Assembly: GCF_012955605.1 (NCBI RefSeq)
Contig: NZ_CP052135.1
Coordinates: forward strand, 3,095,450-3,159,449
Source: Bacillus fonticola
GTDB taxonomy: Bacteria > Bacillota > Bacilli > Bacillales > JC228
DNA: 64,000 nucleotides
Direction of reading: 5' to 3'
A program made the translations under genes and the position numbers. Below are positions 10,694 through 18,771 of this stretch, piece after piece. Position 1 is the stretch's first letter. Every line of letters starts with the position of its first letter. The notes under the pieces were generated by a model. The model was not told the DNA's origin and did not search any database. It worked only from the letters and a program-made list of their open reading frames with translations.

Positions 10694-11803
10694 ATGGACA
10701 AGTTTACACTATTAACTTCATTTGGTAAATGGGTAGAGCCCTTAGAAAGTACCTTATTCGATGAAATGTCACATGATAAATCTTTTGATCGCTATACAAA
10801 AAAGCTTACAACAAAGCGTTACGTGCTTCTGTTTTTGTATGCGCAACTCCAAAACCGCAGCGGTTTAAGAGCGATTAGCGACGATCTGTTGATGAAAGAT
10901 TTCCAAAAGGAAATCGGGTTGGATCATATCAGTCCATCACAGCTATCTAGGAAAAATAGGCATGTCGACTCTACGATTCTTTCAGAAGTTTGGCAGTCCT
11001 TAATCCTGCAAATTCGCACAGTGTCATCCGGACATAAGCGTACGATACCAAACGTACAATTGCTTGATTCGTCTACTGTTCCGCTTAGCCTAAACCTTTA
11101 TAAGTGGGCTAAATTTCGAGAAACCAAGTCGGGATTAAAACTACATTTACTTGTGGAATTTATCAACGAACGCGATGTTCTACCAACAAAGCTGACGGTT
11201 TCCCCTGCCGAACGTTCAGATATCAAAGAATGGCGGCACTTCATAACTGAACCAGGTGTGACATACGTTTTTGATCGTGGTTACTTTGATTTCATGTTAT
11301 TTGATGCTTGGTGTAAAGAGGGTATCTACTTCGCGACAAGAATCAAATCAAATACAGTTGTGGATTATAGGGAAGTGATCTACGATCACCTTGACCAGGG
11401 TGGTATACGGGAATCACTCGTTAAAATTGGCTCTCAACAAAACAAAATGAAGCATCATTTACGTCTGATTGAATTCAGAGATGAAAAAGGGAAATTTTAT
11501 CGTATTATCACAAATCGCTTTGATTTATCGGCACATGACATCTCAGAGTTATACCGTTCCCGATGGCAGATCGAGTTACAGTTCAAGTGGATGAAACAGC
11601 ATTTACAGGTAAATCATATTCATGGCCGCACCGAGCAGGCTGCGTGGAATCAGCTTTATATCGCCATGATTGCATACAGTTTACTAGTACTTGTGAAGCT
11701 TGAAAGTAAAACCAAGCTTACGATGTATCAAATTTTCACAAAGCTCAGAGCGCTCGTTTTCTCCAGTTATAGCGAATTAACTGAAGTCATGCTGCCTACA
11801 TGA
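10694..11803 (+). CDS. IS4-family DDE transposase (copy B)
   Basis: 369-residue transposase. The N-terminal part (about 1-75) is a DUF4372-type domain. The DDE core shows Asp in LLDSSTVPL, Asp in VFDRGYFDF and Glu in the YREK signature YRSRWQIELQFKWMK (Y-2-R-3-E-6-K), which defines the IS4 family. Codons and residues are identical in copies C and D, so the element moved recently and copy B is probably active. Confidence 0.95.
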   Translation: MDKFTLLTSFGKWVEPLESTLFDEMSHDKSFDRYTKKLTTKRYVLLFLYAQLQNRSGLRAISDDLLMKDFQKEIGLDHISPSQLSRKNRHVDSTILSEVWQSLILQIRTVSSGHKRTIPNVQLLDSSTVPLSLNLYKWAKFRETKSGLKLHLLVEFINERDVLPTKLTVSPAERSDIKEWRHFITEPGVTYVFDRGYFDFMLFDAWCKEGIYFATRIKSNTVVDYREVIYDHLDQGGIRESLVKIGSQQNKMKHHLRLIEFRDEKGKFYRIITNRFDLSAHDISELYRSRWQIELQFKWMKQHLQVNHIHGRTEQAAWNQLYIAMIAYSLLVLVKLESKTKLTMYQIFTKLRALVFSSYSELTEVMLPT

Positions 11804-11978
11804 ATATACATATGTTGGTCGGACAAAAAGCCAGAGGACTTTAATACATTTATTACCAAATGGACAGCGTCACCTTTATATGATGTTTGTCTTTTTCGCA
11901 ATTTCAGAGTTAGATATAGTTCAGAATATTTAAATTAATATTGTATTTCTGTTTTATGCAACGCTAGTGAGCATATAA

Positions 11979-12194
11979 GGGGAATAAAACATTTTTGGAT
12001 GACGTTCTTTTAGATACAGGATGTTCAGCAACTATTTTTGTTACGGATGAAGTAGAGGGAATAGGGCTTACCATAGACCGTAAAAAGGGTAAACCCAAAA
12101 GAATGTATGGTGTTGGCGGTGAAAGTGAACTTTGTTATGAGCAAACCGTTAACAATATAGAAATTGATAACTATAAAATGGATTTATTTCAATT
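11979..12194 (+). pseudogene. Retropepsin-like protease gene, central fragment (inverted)
   Basis: Plus-strand codons read KGNKTFLDDVLLDTGCSATI and onward to YGVGGESELC and NYKMDLFQ. The LLDTGCSATIF segment is a retropepsin-type active-site motif (D-T-G; here Cys follows the Gly), and GVGGE resembles the flap region. The fragment is trapped between IS copies B and C and is flipped relative to its N-terminal (13598-13644) and C-terminal (9738-9848) pieces. The neighbouring 9-bp duplications prove the order. It is not expressed as a whole protein in this arrangement. Confidence 0.8.
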
Positions 12195-13588
12195 CACTAG
12201 CGTTGCATAAAACAGAAATACAATATTAATTTAAATATTCTGAACTATATCTAACTCTGAAATTGCGAAAAAGACAAACATCATATAAAGGTGACGCTGT
12301 CCATTTGGTAATAAATGTATTAAAGTCCTCTGGCTTTTTGTCCGACCAACATATGTATATTCATGTAGGCAGCATGACTTCAGTTAATTCGCTATAACTG
12401 GAGAAAACGAGCGCTCTGAGCTTTGTGAAAATTTGATACATCGTAAGCTTGGTTTTACTTTCAAGCTTCACAAGTACTAGTAAACTGTATGCAATCATGG
12501 CGATATAAAGCTGATTCCACGCAGCCTGCTCGGTGCGGCCATGAATATGATTTACCTGTAAATGCTGTTTCATCCACTTGAACTGTAACTCGATCTGCCA
12601 TCGGGAACGGTATAACTCTGAGATGTCATGTGCCGATAAATCAAAGCGATTTGTGATAATACGATAAAATTTCCCTTTTTCATCTCTGAATTCAATCAGA
12701 CGTAAATGATGCTTCATTTTGTTTTGTTGAGAGCCAATTTTAACGAGTGATTCCCGTATACCACCCTGGTCAAGGTGATCGTAGATCACTTCCCTATAAT
12801 CCACAACTGTATTTGATTTGATTCTTGTCGCGAAGTAGATACCCTCTTTACACCAAGCATCAAATAACATGAAATCAAAGTAACCACGATCAAAAACGTA
12901 TGTCACACCTGGTTCAGTTATGAAGTGCCGCCATTCTTTGATATCTGAACGTTCGGCAGGGGAAACCGTCAGCTTTGTTGGTAGAACATCGCGTTCGTTG
13001 ATAAATTCCACAAGTAAATGTAGTTTTAATCCCGACTTGGTTTCTCGAAATTTAGCCCACTTATAAAGGTTTAGGCTAAGCGGAACAGTAGACGAATCAA
13101 GCAATTGTACGTTTGGTATCGTACGCTTATGTCCGGATGACACTGTGCGAATTTGCAGGATTAAGGACTGCCAAACTTCTGAAAGAATCGTAGAGTCGAC
13201 ATGCCTATTTTTCCTAGATAGCTGTGATGGACTGATATGATCCAACCCGATTTCCTTTTGGAAATCTTTCATCAACAGATCGTCGCTAATCGCTCTTAAA
13301 CCGCTGCGGTTTTGGAGTTGCGCATACAAAAACAGAAGCACGTAACGCTTTGTTGTAAGCTTTTTTGTATAGCGATCAAAAGATTTATCATGTGACATTT
13401 CATCGAATAAGGTACTTTCTAAGGGCTCTACCCATTTACCAAATGAAGTTAATAGTGTAAACTTGTCCATGCTGAATTCCTTTATAGTGGATTTGGACAG
13501 GCTACCACCTATCCCTCTATTATAAAGGATTTTTTTATGTCTTCTTTAGATGACAGAATTGCCAGAAAGTATTTATGCAACGCTAGTG
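12195..13588 (-). mobile_element. IS4-family insertion sequence, complete (copy C)
   Basis: 1394 bp with the same 17-bp terminal repeats, in inverted orientation to copy B. Left flank ATTTCAATT (12186-12194) is the reverse complement of the flank left of copy A (9840-9848). Right flank TTATATGCT (13589-13597) is the reverse complement of the flank right of copy B. Swapped flanks are the mark of recombination between two copies. Confidence 0.95.
12361..13470 (-). CDS. IS4-family DDE transposase (copy C)
   Basis: Identical 369-residue product to copy B, with the complete DDE and YREK residues. ATG at 13470, AAAGGA 7 bases upstream inside the protective hairpin. Presumed active; promotes movement of the element and, by homology, rearrangements with the other copies. 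Confidence 0.95.
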   Translation of the reverse strand: MDKFTLLTSFGKWVEPLESTLFDEMSHDKSFDRYTKKLTTKRYVLLFLYAQLQNRSGLRAISDDLLMKDFQKEIGLDHISPSQLSRKNRHVDSTILSEVWQSLILQIRTVSSGHKRTIPNVQLLDSSTVPLSLNLYKWAKFRETKSGLKLHLLVEFINERDVLPTKLTVSPAERSDIKEWRHFITEPGVTYVFDRGYFDFMLFDAWCKEGIYFATRIKSNTVVDYREVIYDHLDQGGIRESLVKIGSQQNKMKHHLRLIEFRDEKGKFYRIITNRFDLSAHDISELYRSRWQIELQFKWMKQHLQVNHIHGRTEQAAWNQLYIAMIAYSLLVLVKLESKTKLTMYQIFTKLRALVFSSYSELTEVMLPT

Positions 13589-13644
13589 TTATATGCTAGA
13601 ACAACAGAGACTATTGGTAAACCGCCCTTCATTTGAATTTTCAT
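13589..13644 (-). pseudogene. Retropepsin-like protease gene, N-terminal fragment
   Basis: The first 18 codons of the broken gene: MKIQMKGGLPIVSVVLAY, cut by IS copy C after the 9-bp duplication TTATATGCT. The ATG at 13644-13642 overlaps the TGA (13643-13641) of the upstream gene as ATGA, indicating translational coupling in the original operon. Joined through AGCATATAA to the fragment at 11979 it is in frame. Confidence 0.75.
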
Positions 13645-13904
13645 GGCAGTCGTCTCCTAACTCCCATGAATTTTTGTTCCTTAATTTCAAGGGTTTCATG
13701 ATCAGTATGAAAAATATAATACTCTCGAGAAGGTTCGGCTAGATGTAGCTTTTTGTATTCTTTCCATGCCATCGTTGAATCAGGGAAATTTGAAATAACT
13801 GATAGTTCATCCAAATGACGGAATGAGTTTTCTGAATAAGCGGAGATAGCTTCAACAAGTACCCACTGCTCTGGGTATTGCTTACGGACTTGGGCCCATT
13901 TCAC
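13641..13904 (-). CDS. Conserved-looking hypothetical protein upstream of the retropepsin
   Basis: 87 residues, function not recognised. I chose the GTG at 13904 (V-K-W-A-Q-V-R) over the ATG at 13919, because the GGAGG at 13913-13917 is 8 bases from the GTG, whereas the ATG overlaps that site. The protein is rich in aromatic and charged residues (QYPEQWVLVEAISAYSE, SREYYIFHTDHETLEI), has no signal peptide or membrane helix, and its tyrosine-rich centre looks like a small alpha/beta fold. It ends with ATGA overlap into the start of the retropepsin-like gene, so the two were a coupled pair. IS insertion destroyed only the partner. Probably still expressed. Confidence 0.7.
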   Translation of the reverse strand: MKWAQVRKQYPEQWVLVEAISAYSENSFRHLDELSVISNFPDSTMAWKEYKKLHLAEPSREYYIFHTDHETLEIKEQKFMGVRRRLP

Positions 13905-14132
13905 TGATAACACCTCCATTATTCTTTTATTTCAAGTATACCATTTAACAATAAATAGAGTGAGTCATGCGATGAACAGCGTTAATAAAAATTCTTTATT
14001 CCCCTATAATCTAAGTATTCCATAATACCTCATTCAATCAATACCTTAAATTAAATTAAGTAATTCTGTTGTCTATAAAATCTCACCCCCCTCTACCGTA
14101 CTTCAATTTATTTTCAGTACTAAAAACCGCAC

Positions 14133-14612
14133 CTATTTATGATAAGGCCCCCCACCCAATATCCGAAATCCCCGGTAAACTTGCTCAACCAGTATCAACC
14201 GCATCAACTGATGAGGAAACGTCATCTGACTAAACGAAAGCTGCTCATCACTCCGACGCACAACCTCCTCACTCAAACCAAGCGATCCCCCGACCACAAA
14301 CGTCACCTTGCTCTTCCCATACGTCGCGAGCTTGTCCATTTCCTTTGCCAGTTGTTCTGAGCTCCACGACTTCCCTTCAATCGCCAACGCAATCACGTAG
14401 TCATCCGCCCGTATATGTCCTAGCAATCGCTCGCCTTCCTTTACTTTCACCATCTCTTCTTCCTTCTCACTCATCGTTTCTGGGGCCTTTTCGTCAGGGA
14501 CTTCGATGATGTTGAGTTTGCAGTAGCGGGTGAGGCGTTTTTCGTATTCGGCGATGCCTTGTTTGAGGTATTTTTCCTTTAATTTTCCGACAGTGAGGAT
14601 CGTGATGTGCAT
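14133..14612 (-). CDS. rlmH: 23S rRNA pseudouridine-1915 N3-methyltransferase RlmH
   Basis: SAM-dependent SPOUT methyltransferase that modifies helix 69 of 23S rRNA in the assembled 70S ribosome. From the ATG at 14612 (AAAGGAG 8 bases upstream) it has 159 residues, the family length. Seen: [33 protein letters not shown] in the SAM-binding knot, and the C-terminal [20 protein letters not shown] with GGGPYHK. The upstream in-frame extension to 14642 has no ribosome site. Located by yyzF and htrA as in Bacillus subtilis. Confidence 0.97.
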   Translation of the reverse strand: MHITILTVGKLKEKYLKQGIAEYEKRLTRYCKLNIIEVPDEKAPETMSEKEEEMVKVKEGERLLGHIRADDYVIALAIEGKSWSSEQLAKEMDKLATYGKSKVTFVVGGSLGLSEEVVRRSDEQLSFSQMTFPHQLMRLILVEQVYRGFRILGGGPYHK

Positions 14613-14647
14613 GGTAATGGCTCCTTTACAAACAGTTTGCAAACAAG

Positions 14648-14964
14648 ATATCCACAGGGTTTATCCACATATCCACATTTTCTATCCACATGATGGGTCA
14701 GAATCTTTGTTCGCCACCAGATAATGTGCTTGTTTTTCGCAGTAAGCACACGCTTTTGTGGATAACTGGTCGTCTATTTCTGTTAGTTGTGGAAAGTTTC
14801 CGGTTTCATCTATCATGTCGTCGAGCGCAATCTCAACGTGTTCCTTACAAGCGTATAGCATAGGTGGTCTCCTTCTTTAGCCGTGTCTTTTTTTATTGTA
14901 CTAGAGTTTTTCTTTTACCTGCAACTCCGCCTTTTTGTTTATCCATTTATCAACATGTGGATAA
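14648..14964. promoter_or_regulatory. Cluster of DnaA-box sequences
   Basis: Six 9-mers equal to TTATCCACA or one base off: ATATCCACA 14648, TTATCCACA 14661, ATATCCACA 14669, CTATCCACA 14682, and perfect boxes in the other direction at 14757 and 14956 (TGTGGATAA). Four of them fall within 43 bp. This density away from oriC suggests a DnaA-binding cluster. Confidence 0.55.
14682..14861 (-). CDS. yyzF: CxxH/CxxC zinc-ribbon-like small protein (YyzF type)
   Basis: 59 residues: starts MLYACKEHVEIALDDMIDE and contains CKEH near the N-terminus and CAYC near residue 38. The paired CxxH and CxxC motifs define the small CxxH/CxxC protein family found next to rlmH in Bacillus; they probably bind one zinc ion. 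Role unknown. ATG at 14861 with AAGGAG 8 bases before. Same strand as rlmH, 69 bp upstream of it. Confidence 0.85.
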   Translation of the reverse strand: MLYACKEHVEIALDDMIDETGNFPQLTEIDDQLSTKACAYCEKQAHYLVANKDSDPSCG

Positions 14965-15025
14965 TCAAGGCTCTTTTCGTATCCTTTGTTGTTTTTACTA
15001 TACTGTAATCTCATGAGGTGACGTA

Positions 15026-15067
15026 ATGAAGAAACTGCTAGAATACCGCTGCGGAAATTGTGCTTAA
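15026..15067 (+). pseudogene. Stub resembling a zinc-ribbon gene start
   Basis: ATG at 15026, preceded by GAGGTGA, reads MKKLLEYRCGNCA then TAA. A CxxC that begins like a zinc ribbon is cut short; the codons after the stop (YFVIK) would continue it plausibly. It may be a nonsense-truncated gene remnant or chance. Low confidence. Confidence 0.3.
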
Positions 15068-15368
15068 TATTTTGTAATTAAATAACGGAACCAGTGTCCG
15101 TACACCTTCGAAAACAGTATGATTTTTATTGAATAGAGGAACCAATGTCCGTTCGAAACAGGATAGGCAATAGCCTAGCAAGCACTATACCAAAGTATGG
15201 GTGCCTCTTTGTTTCTGAAAAATTCAAGTACCCATTGAACGGCATCTGGAGTGAACAATACCAACTCTTCAGAAGGTTGAGGTAATAAGTTCAATATTAG
15301 TAAGGAAATACACATGGACTCCTTAAAAATGTACTCAGCATTTCTTTGTGCAATGTAAGTTCAAAATC

Positions 15369-15488
15369 AGCGGAGGAAATACACGTAGACTCCTGCGGGA
15401 TCAGCGGGACAGGTGAGACCCCGCAAGAGCGCAGCGATGAGGAGGCTCACCGCCCGCCCCGCGGAAAGCGAAGTGTATTTCCGGAGCG
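15369..15488. repeat. GC-rich foldback repeat, copy 1
   Basis: About 120 bp, much richer in GC than its surroundings. Contains CTCCTGCGGGA, GTGAGACCCCGCAAGAGCG, GAGGAGGCTCACCGCCC and CCGCGGAAAGCGA. The ends pair as GGAAATACAC / GTGTATTTCC. Related copies lie at 28439, 43856 and 46939. Confidence 0.8.
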
Positions 15489-15586
15489 ATATTTAGCAAC
15501 ATGAATTTGCATTACGTCGCATCATATAGCTACTGTGTAATGGGATTTCATTAAAAAAGCAACAATTTTTTAGAAAACTGCCATAA

Positions 15587-15623
15587 TCAAAAACAACCAC
15601 CCCCGCACTAGAGAGTGGTTGTT
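15587..15623 (-). terminator. Terminator of htrA
   Basis: On the minus strand AACAACCAC and GTGGTTGTT form a 9-bp stem followed by TTTGATT, 10 bp after the htrA stop codon. Confidence 0.75.
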
Positions 15624-15632
15624 GATACCTCT

Positions 15633-16841
15633 TTATAAGGTTCCTTCATTATTTAATGTGACGGTCGCTTCTTGTAGTTCACCCGCTCGGTAGAACGACA
15701 CGGTCATCTCATCGCCTACATCTTTTTCGTTGTACAAATACTTGCGAATATCCAGGAAGGTTTCGATCGGTTGTCCATCTAGTTCTACGATAACGTCGAG
15801 TTGTTCAAGTCCTCCGGCTGCGGCTGGGGAGCTCGGTTGGATGTCAAAAACGACGACACCACGTGTAACATCTTCAGGTAATTTTAATGTTTCCTTTTGG
15901 TGGTATGCCGTAACCATGGATAAGTCTTGGAGTGTTACGCCTAATGTTGGGCGTCGCACTTCACCGAATTGTTCTAAGTCTTGGATGATCGGTTCGACAT
16001 AGTTGATCGGTATAGAAAGTCCAATGCCCTCTACTGCGCTTTGGGCAATTTTCATCGAGTTTATGCCAATCACCTGGCCTTCGATGTTCACGAGCGCACC
16101 CCCGCTATTCCCTGGGTTAATGGCTGCGTCTGTTTGGAGGACTTCTGCTTGCCAGTCAACTTGGCCGTCCTGGTTAATGTCGACTGGAATAGCACGCTCA
16201 AGACCAGAGATGACTCCTTGTGTCACAGAACCTGAAAATTGGAGACCGAGTGGATTCCCGATGGCGATTACAGGTTCTCCTGGTTGCAAGTTATCAGAGT
16301 TACCGAACTCCGCCACCGTTTCAATGCCTTCTCCGTCCATCTCCAATACCGCTAAATCCGTCCAAACGTCGCTACCGCGGATCTCTGCTTGGCGTTTTGT
16401 TCCATCTGCCAGCGTTACTTCGACTTCGTCTGCACCCGAGATGACGTGGTCGTTTGTTACCACAAAGGCACGCCCGTCTTCTACTTTATAAATGACGCCA
16501 GAGCCTGTGCCTGCTTCACTTGCTTGATCCCAAAAGTTGTTGGCTTGGATATTCGTAATGCCTACGACAGCGTCCCCAGCTTTATCTACAGCTTCTGTGA
16601 CTTGTGTCGTTACATCTACGCTAAGATTACGCGTTTCGACAGGTCCTTGAGCGCTTGCCATCCCGTTTTGATCGTTAGATGCCTGATTAGAGCTCGGCTG
16701 ATCCATGAACGCCGGAAATGCAACCACAACGAGAATAGCGCCTAGTACCACTCCGAGCAAACTAGCTAATAAGTAGCCACCTCGATTTCCTTTTTGTTTT
16801 TGATACCGCTCTTGAGAATAATCTTGATCATAATAGCCCAT
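15633..16841 (-). CDS. htrA: HtrA-family membrane-anchored serine protease (YyxA)
   Basis: Extracytoplasmic quality-control protease. About 402 residues: short cytoplasmic N-terminus, one membrane helix (LLASLLGVVLGAILVVVAF), a Ser/Asn/Gln-rich linker, a trypsin-like domain with His in VTNDHVISG, Asp in DLAVLEM and Ser in NPGNSGGALV, then a C-terminal PDZ domain (SPAAAGGLEQLDVIVELDG). I prefer the ATG at 16841: AAAGGA is 9 bases upstream, whereas upstream in-frame starts overlap it. In Bacillus this gene closes the wal cluster; here 290 bp and a terminator separate it from walJ, so it probably has its own promoter. Confidence 0.95.
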   Translation of the reverse strand: MGYYDQDYSQERYQKQKGNRGGYLLASLLGVVLGAILVVVAFPAFMDQPSSNQASNDQNGMASAQGPVETRNLSVDVTTQVTEAVDKAGDAVVGITNIQANNFWDQASEAGTGSGVIYKVEDGRAFVVTNDHVISGADEVEVTLADGTKRQAEIRGSDVWTDLAVLEMDGEGIETVAEFGNSDNLQPGEPVIAIGNPLGLQFSGSVTQGVISGLERAIPVDINQDGQVDWQAEVLQTDAAINPGNSGGALVNIEGQVIGINSMKIAQSAVEGIGLSIPINYVEPIIQDLEQFGEVRRPTLGVTLQDLSMVTAYHQKETLKLPEDVTRGVVVFDIQPSSPAAAGGLEQLDVIVELDGQPIETFLDIRKYLYNEKDVGDEMTVSFYRAGELQEATVTLNNEGTL

Positions 16842-17130
16842 TTCTTTCATTCCTTTCGTACCCAAAAAGTAGTAATGAGTTCAACGCTAAACCTGTGTAT
16901 CCATATGGGGGACAACACTGTCCTTTTGTGAAAAAGTATGCTTTTACTAGTGTGCCTCTCTACTTCTTCTTTACACGTTATTTAGATCAATAAACGCGTT
17001 TTTTATCCTCCCCTTTACTTTTACCAGATTGTACAACAAATTTATTGCCTTTACTAATTAGAACGTAGTCACACACCCTATGTTTCGATGAATATTTGAA
17101 CAATTTATGAAAACCACTCCTACACGCATA

Positions 17131-17164
17131 AAAAAAGACAATCGGCTCGTCACACCGATTGTCT
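17131..17164 (-). terminator. Terminator of the wal operon
   Basis: AGACAATCGG pairs with CCGATTGTCT across a 9-base loop; on the minus strand it is followed by TTTTTTAT. It begins a few bases after the walJ stop codon at 17171. Confidence 0.9.
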
Positions 17165-17170
17165 CTCCTC

Positions 17171-17965
17171 CTATACCGCTACCAAACTAGTAGGTTCTCT
17201 AGGGTCAGTATCATAGATTTCAAACGTCTCTCCCACGCCAAACCCTCGGGTTGTGAGCGTTTGTTCTACCGCTAGACGAGCAATGTCCTTCATGTTGTTG
17301 TCTGCACTTAAATGGGCCAGATAAATGCGTTTCGTCGCGTCTGTAATGCAATCTGCCATAGCAATCGCAGCATCTTCATTGGATACGTGTCCTTTGTCTG
17401 AAAGAATACGACGCTTCACGCTCCATGGATAGCGTCCCATTTGTAGCATACTGACATCGTGATTGCTTTCAAAAACGAAAGCGTCCGCTCCTTGCACGAT
17501 CCCTTTCATACGATCACTCACGTAGCCAGTGTCTGTAATGAGAGCGAGCTTTCTACCTTCGTAATGGAATACGTAAAACATCGGTTCAACAGCGTCGTGA
17601 GAGACTCCGAACGTTTCAATATCGAGACCACCGAACGACTTGACTGTCTCCATTTCAAAATGAAACTTTTGCTCGGCGCCGACTTTCCCAATCATCGGGT
17701 CCATGACGTTCCATGTGTTCGTATTCGCATAAACTGGTAACTTATATCTTCTCGCCAGCACACCAAGACCATGAATGTGATCCGAATGTTCGTGCGTGAC
17801 GAAAATTCCGTCTAATTCTTTTAAGTCCCGTCCGATCTTTCTAAACGATTCTTCAATTTTCTTCCCGCTCAACCCAGCATCAACTAAAAAGCGATGCTCG
17901 GGCGTTTCGACGTAGATGGCATTCCCCGTGCTACCACTCGCCAACACGCTAAATTGTAAACTCAC
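17171..17965 (-). CDS. walJ: Metallo-beta-lactamase-fold hydrolase WalJ (YycJ)
   Basis: 264 residues. Metallo-hydrolase of the exonuclease-like MBL group: ASGSTGN at the N-terminus, metal motif [10 protein letters not shown], and the later His in [13 protein letters not shown] and [10 protein letters not shown]. Family members have been linked to DNA mismatch processing and coordination of cell division with wall synthesis. I chose the GTG at 17965 ([15 protein letters not shown]): GGAG from the walI end is 8 bases upstream, and the start then matches the family. It is 5 bp after walI and is the last gene of the operon. Confidence 0.93.
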   Translation of the reverse strand: MSLQFSVLASGSTGNAIYVETPEHRFLVDAGLSGKKIEESFRKIGRDLKELDGIFVTHEHSDHIHGLGVLARRYKLPVYANTNTWNVMDPMIGKVGAEQKFHFEMETVKSFGGLDIETFGVSHDAVEPMFYVFHYEGRKLALITDTGYVSDRMKGIVQGADAFVFESNHDVSMLQMGRYPWSVKRRILSDKGHVSNEDAAIAMADCITDATKRIYLAHLSADNNMKDIARLAVEQTLTTRGFGVGETFEIYDTDPREPTSLVAV

Positions 17966-17970
17966 CCTGG

Positions 17971-18771
17971 TCACTCCGTCTCTACATCTTTAATAATTTG
18001 TCCTTCAAATGCATTCACGTACACATCTTTTTCGCCATTGACAACGAAATGCCATGTTGGGGTGAATACTTGTGATTCGGTCAGCTGTATGAGTGGATAG
18101 TAGACTAACTCCGTTTTCGTAATATTGCTACCAGGAGTCAACACACCGCCTTGACCATACATAGACCATACCGCTTGGATGGCTGGCAATATATTATTTT
18201 CATTGAAGGATTCAAAATCGCTGAGTAACGTTTGATCATACTCTACGATTTGGTTCTCCTCATTCACTGTAAACTGTAGCATACTACTTTGGCTACGAAA
18301 GAATTGTCGGCCGTCGTATTGTTGATAATACGTAATCGTGCCAAGTTCTTCGTTCACTCCCCAAAAGGCATAGTTCTCACCAGCAATCACTTCTTCTACA
18401 ATAAACGTCTGCAGTTTGTCAGGGGTAAATTCACTGAGTTCCCCAACTTCCATAGGCTCCTCTAACGTAATATTGAGCCTCTGTATTTTGTTGTCCTGTC
18501 GAATGTACTCTATAGTGTCCACACCTTCAAGATCTGCCATTTCTTCTTCAGTGAATTGACGTGGCATTACACTGATATAACTTGCCTTAATTGGACCTTG
18601 CGGAAGCTCGCCTAATGAAATTTCATCGGCCTCTAGCTGTTCTTCAAAGGGCGATTCCGTAAATGTCTCAATTTGTTCTGCATTTTGCTTTTCAATGAAC
18701 TGCACGATCAAGAAGAAGTCGAGAATGAGAAAAGTTAGGATGAGCATCATCTTCGTTCTACCCCAGTCCAC
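17971..18771 (-). CDS. walI: WalI (YycI), regulator of the WalK kinase
   Basis: 266 residues from a GTG at 18771 ([20 protein letters not shown]): one N-terminal membrane helix and an extracytoplasmic YycI domain. The GGGGGTG 7 bases upstream supports this start, and it matches the MDW start of the family; upstream codons lie inside walH. With WalH it forms a membrane complex that tunes WalK. Overlaps the end of walH by 14 bp. Confidence 0.93.
   Translation of the reverse strand: MDWGRTKMMLILTFLILDFFLIVQFIEKQNAEQIETFTESPFEEQLEADEISLGELPQGPIKASYISVMPRQFTEEEMADLEGVDTIEYIRQDNKIQRLNITLEEPMEVGELSEFTPDKLQTFIVEEVIAGENYAFWGVNEELGTITYYQQYDGRQFFRSQSSMLQFTVNEENQIVEYDQTLLSDFESFNENNILPAIQAVWSMYGQGGVLTPGSNITKTELVYYPLIQLTESQVFTPTWHFVVNGEKDVYVNAFEGQIIKDVETE

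Larger units (their letters stand above)
10576..11969 (+). mobile_element. IS4-family insertion sequence, complete (copy B)
   Basis: 1394 bp, bounded by perfect 17-bp inverted repeats CACTAGCGTTGCATAAA. One transposase gene. The right flank is AGCATATAA (11970-11978), the exact reverse complement of the flank to the right of copy C (13589-13597), as expected if copies B and C recombined and inverted the DNA between them. Confidence 0.95.
14862..15586. other. Intergenic region between yyzF and htrA
   Basis: Holds a DnaA box (14956), a 13-codon open frame at 15026, two copies of GGAACCARTGTCCGT (near 15089 and 15138) and a GC-rich foldback repeat at 15369-15488. No full gene is seen. Confidence 0.5.

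Noticed and set aside
15730..16745. Long plus-strand open frames opposite htrA
   Set aside because: They mirror the htrA codons on the other strand, have no recognisable domains and no ribosome sites.
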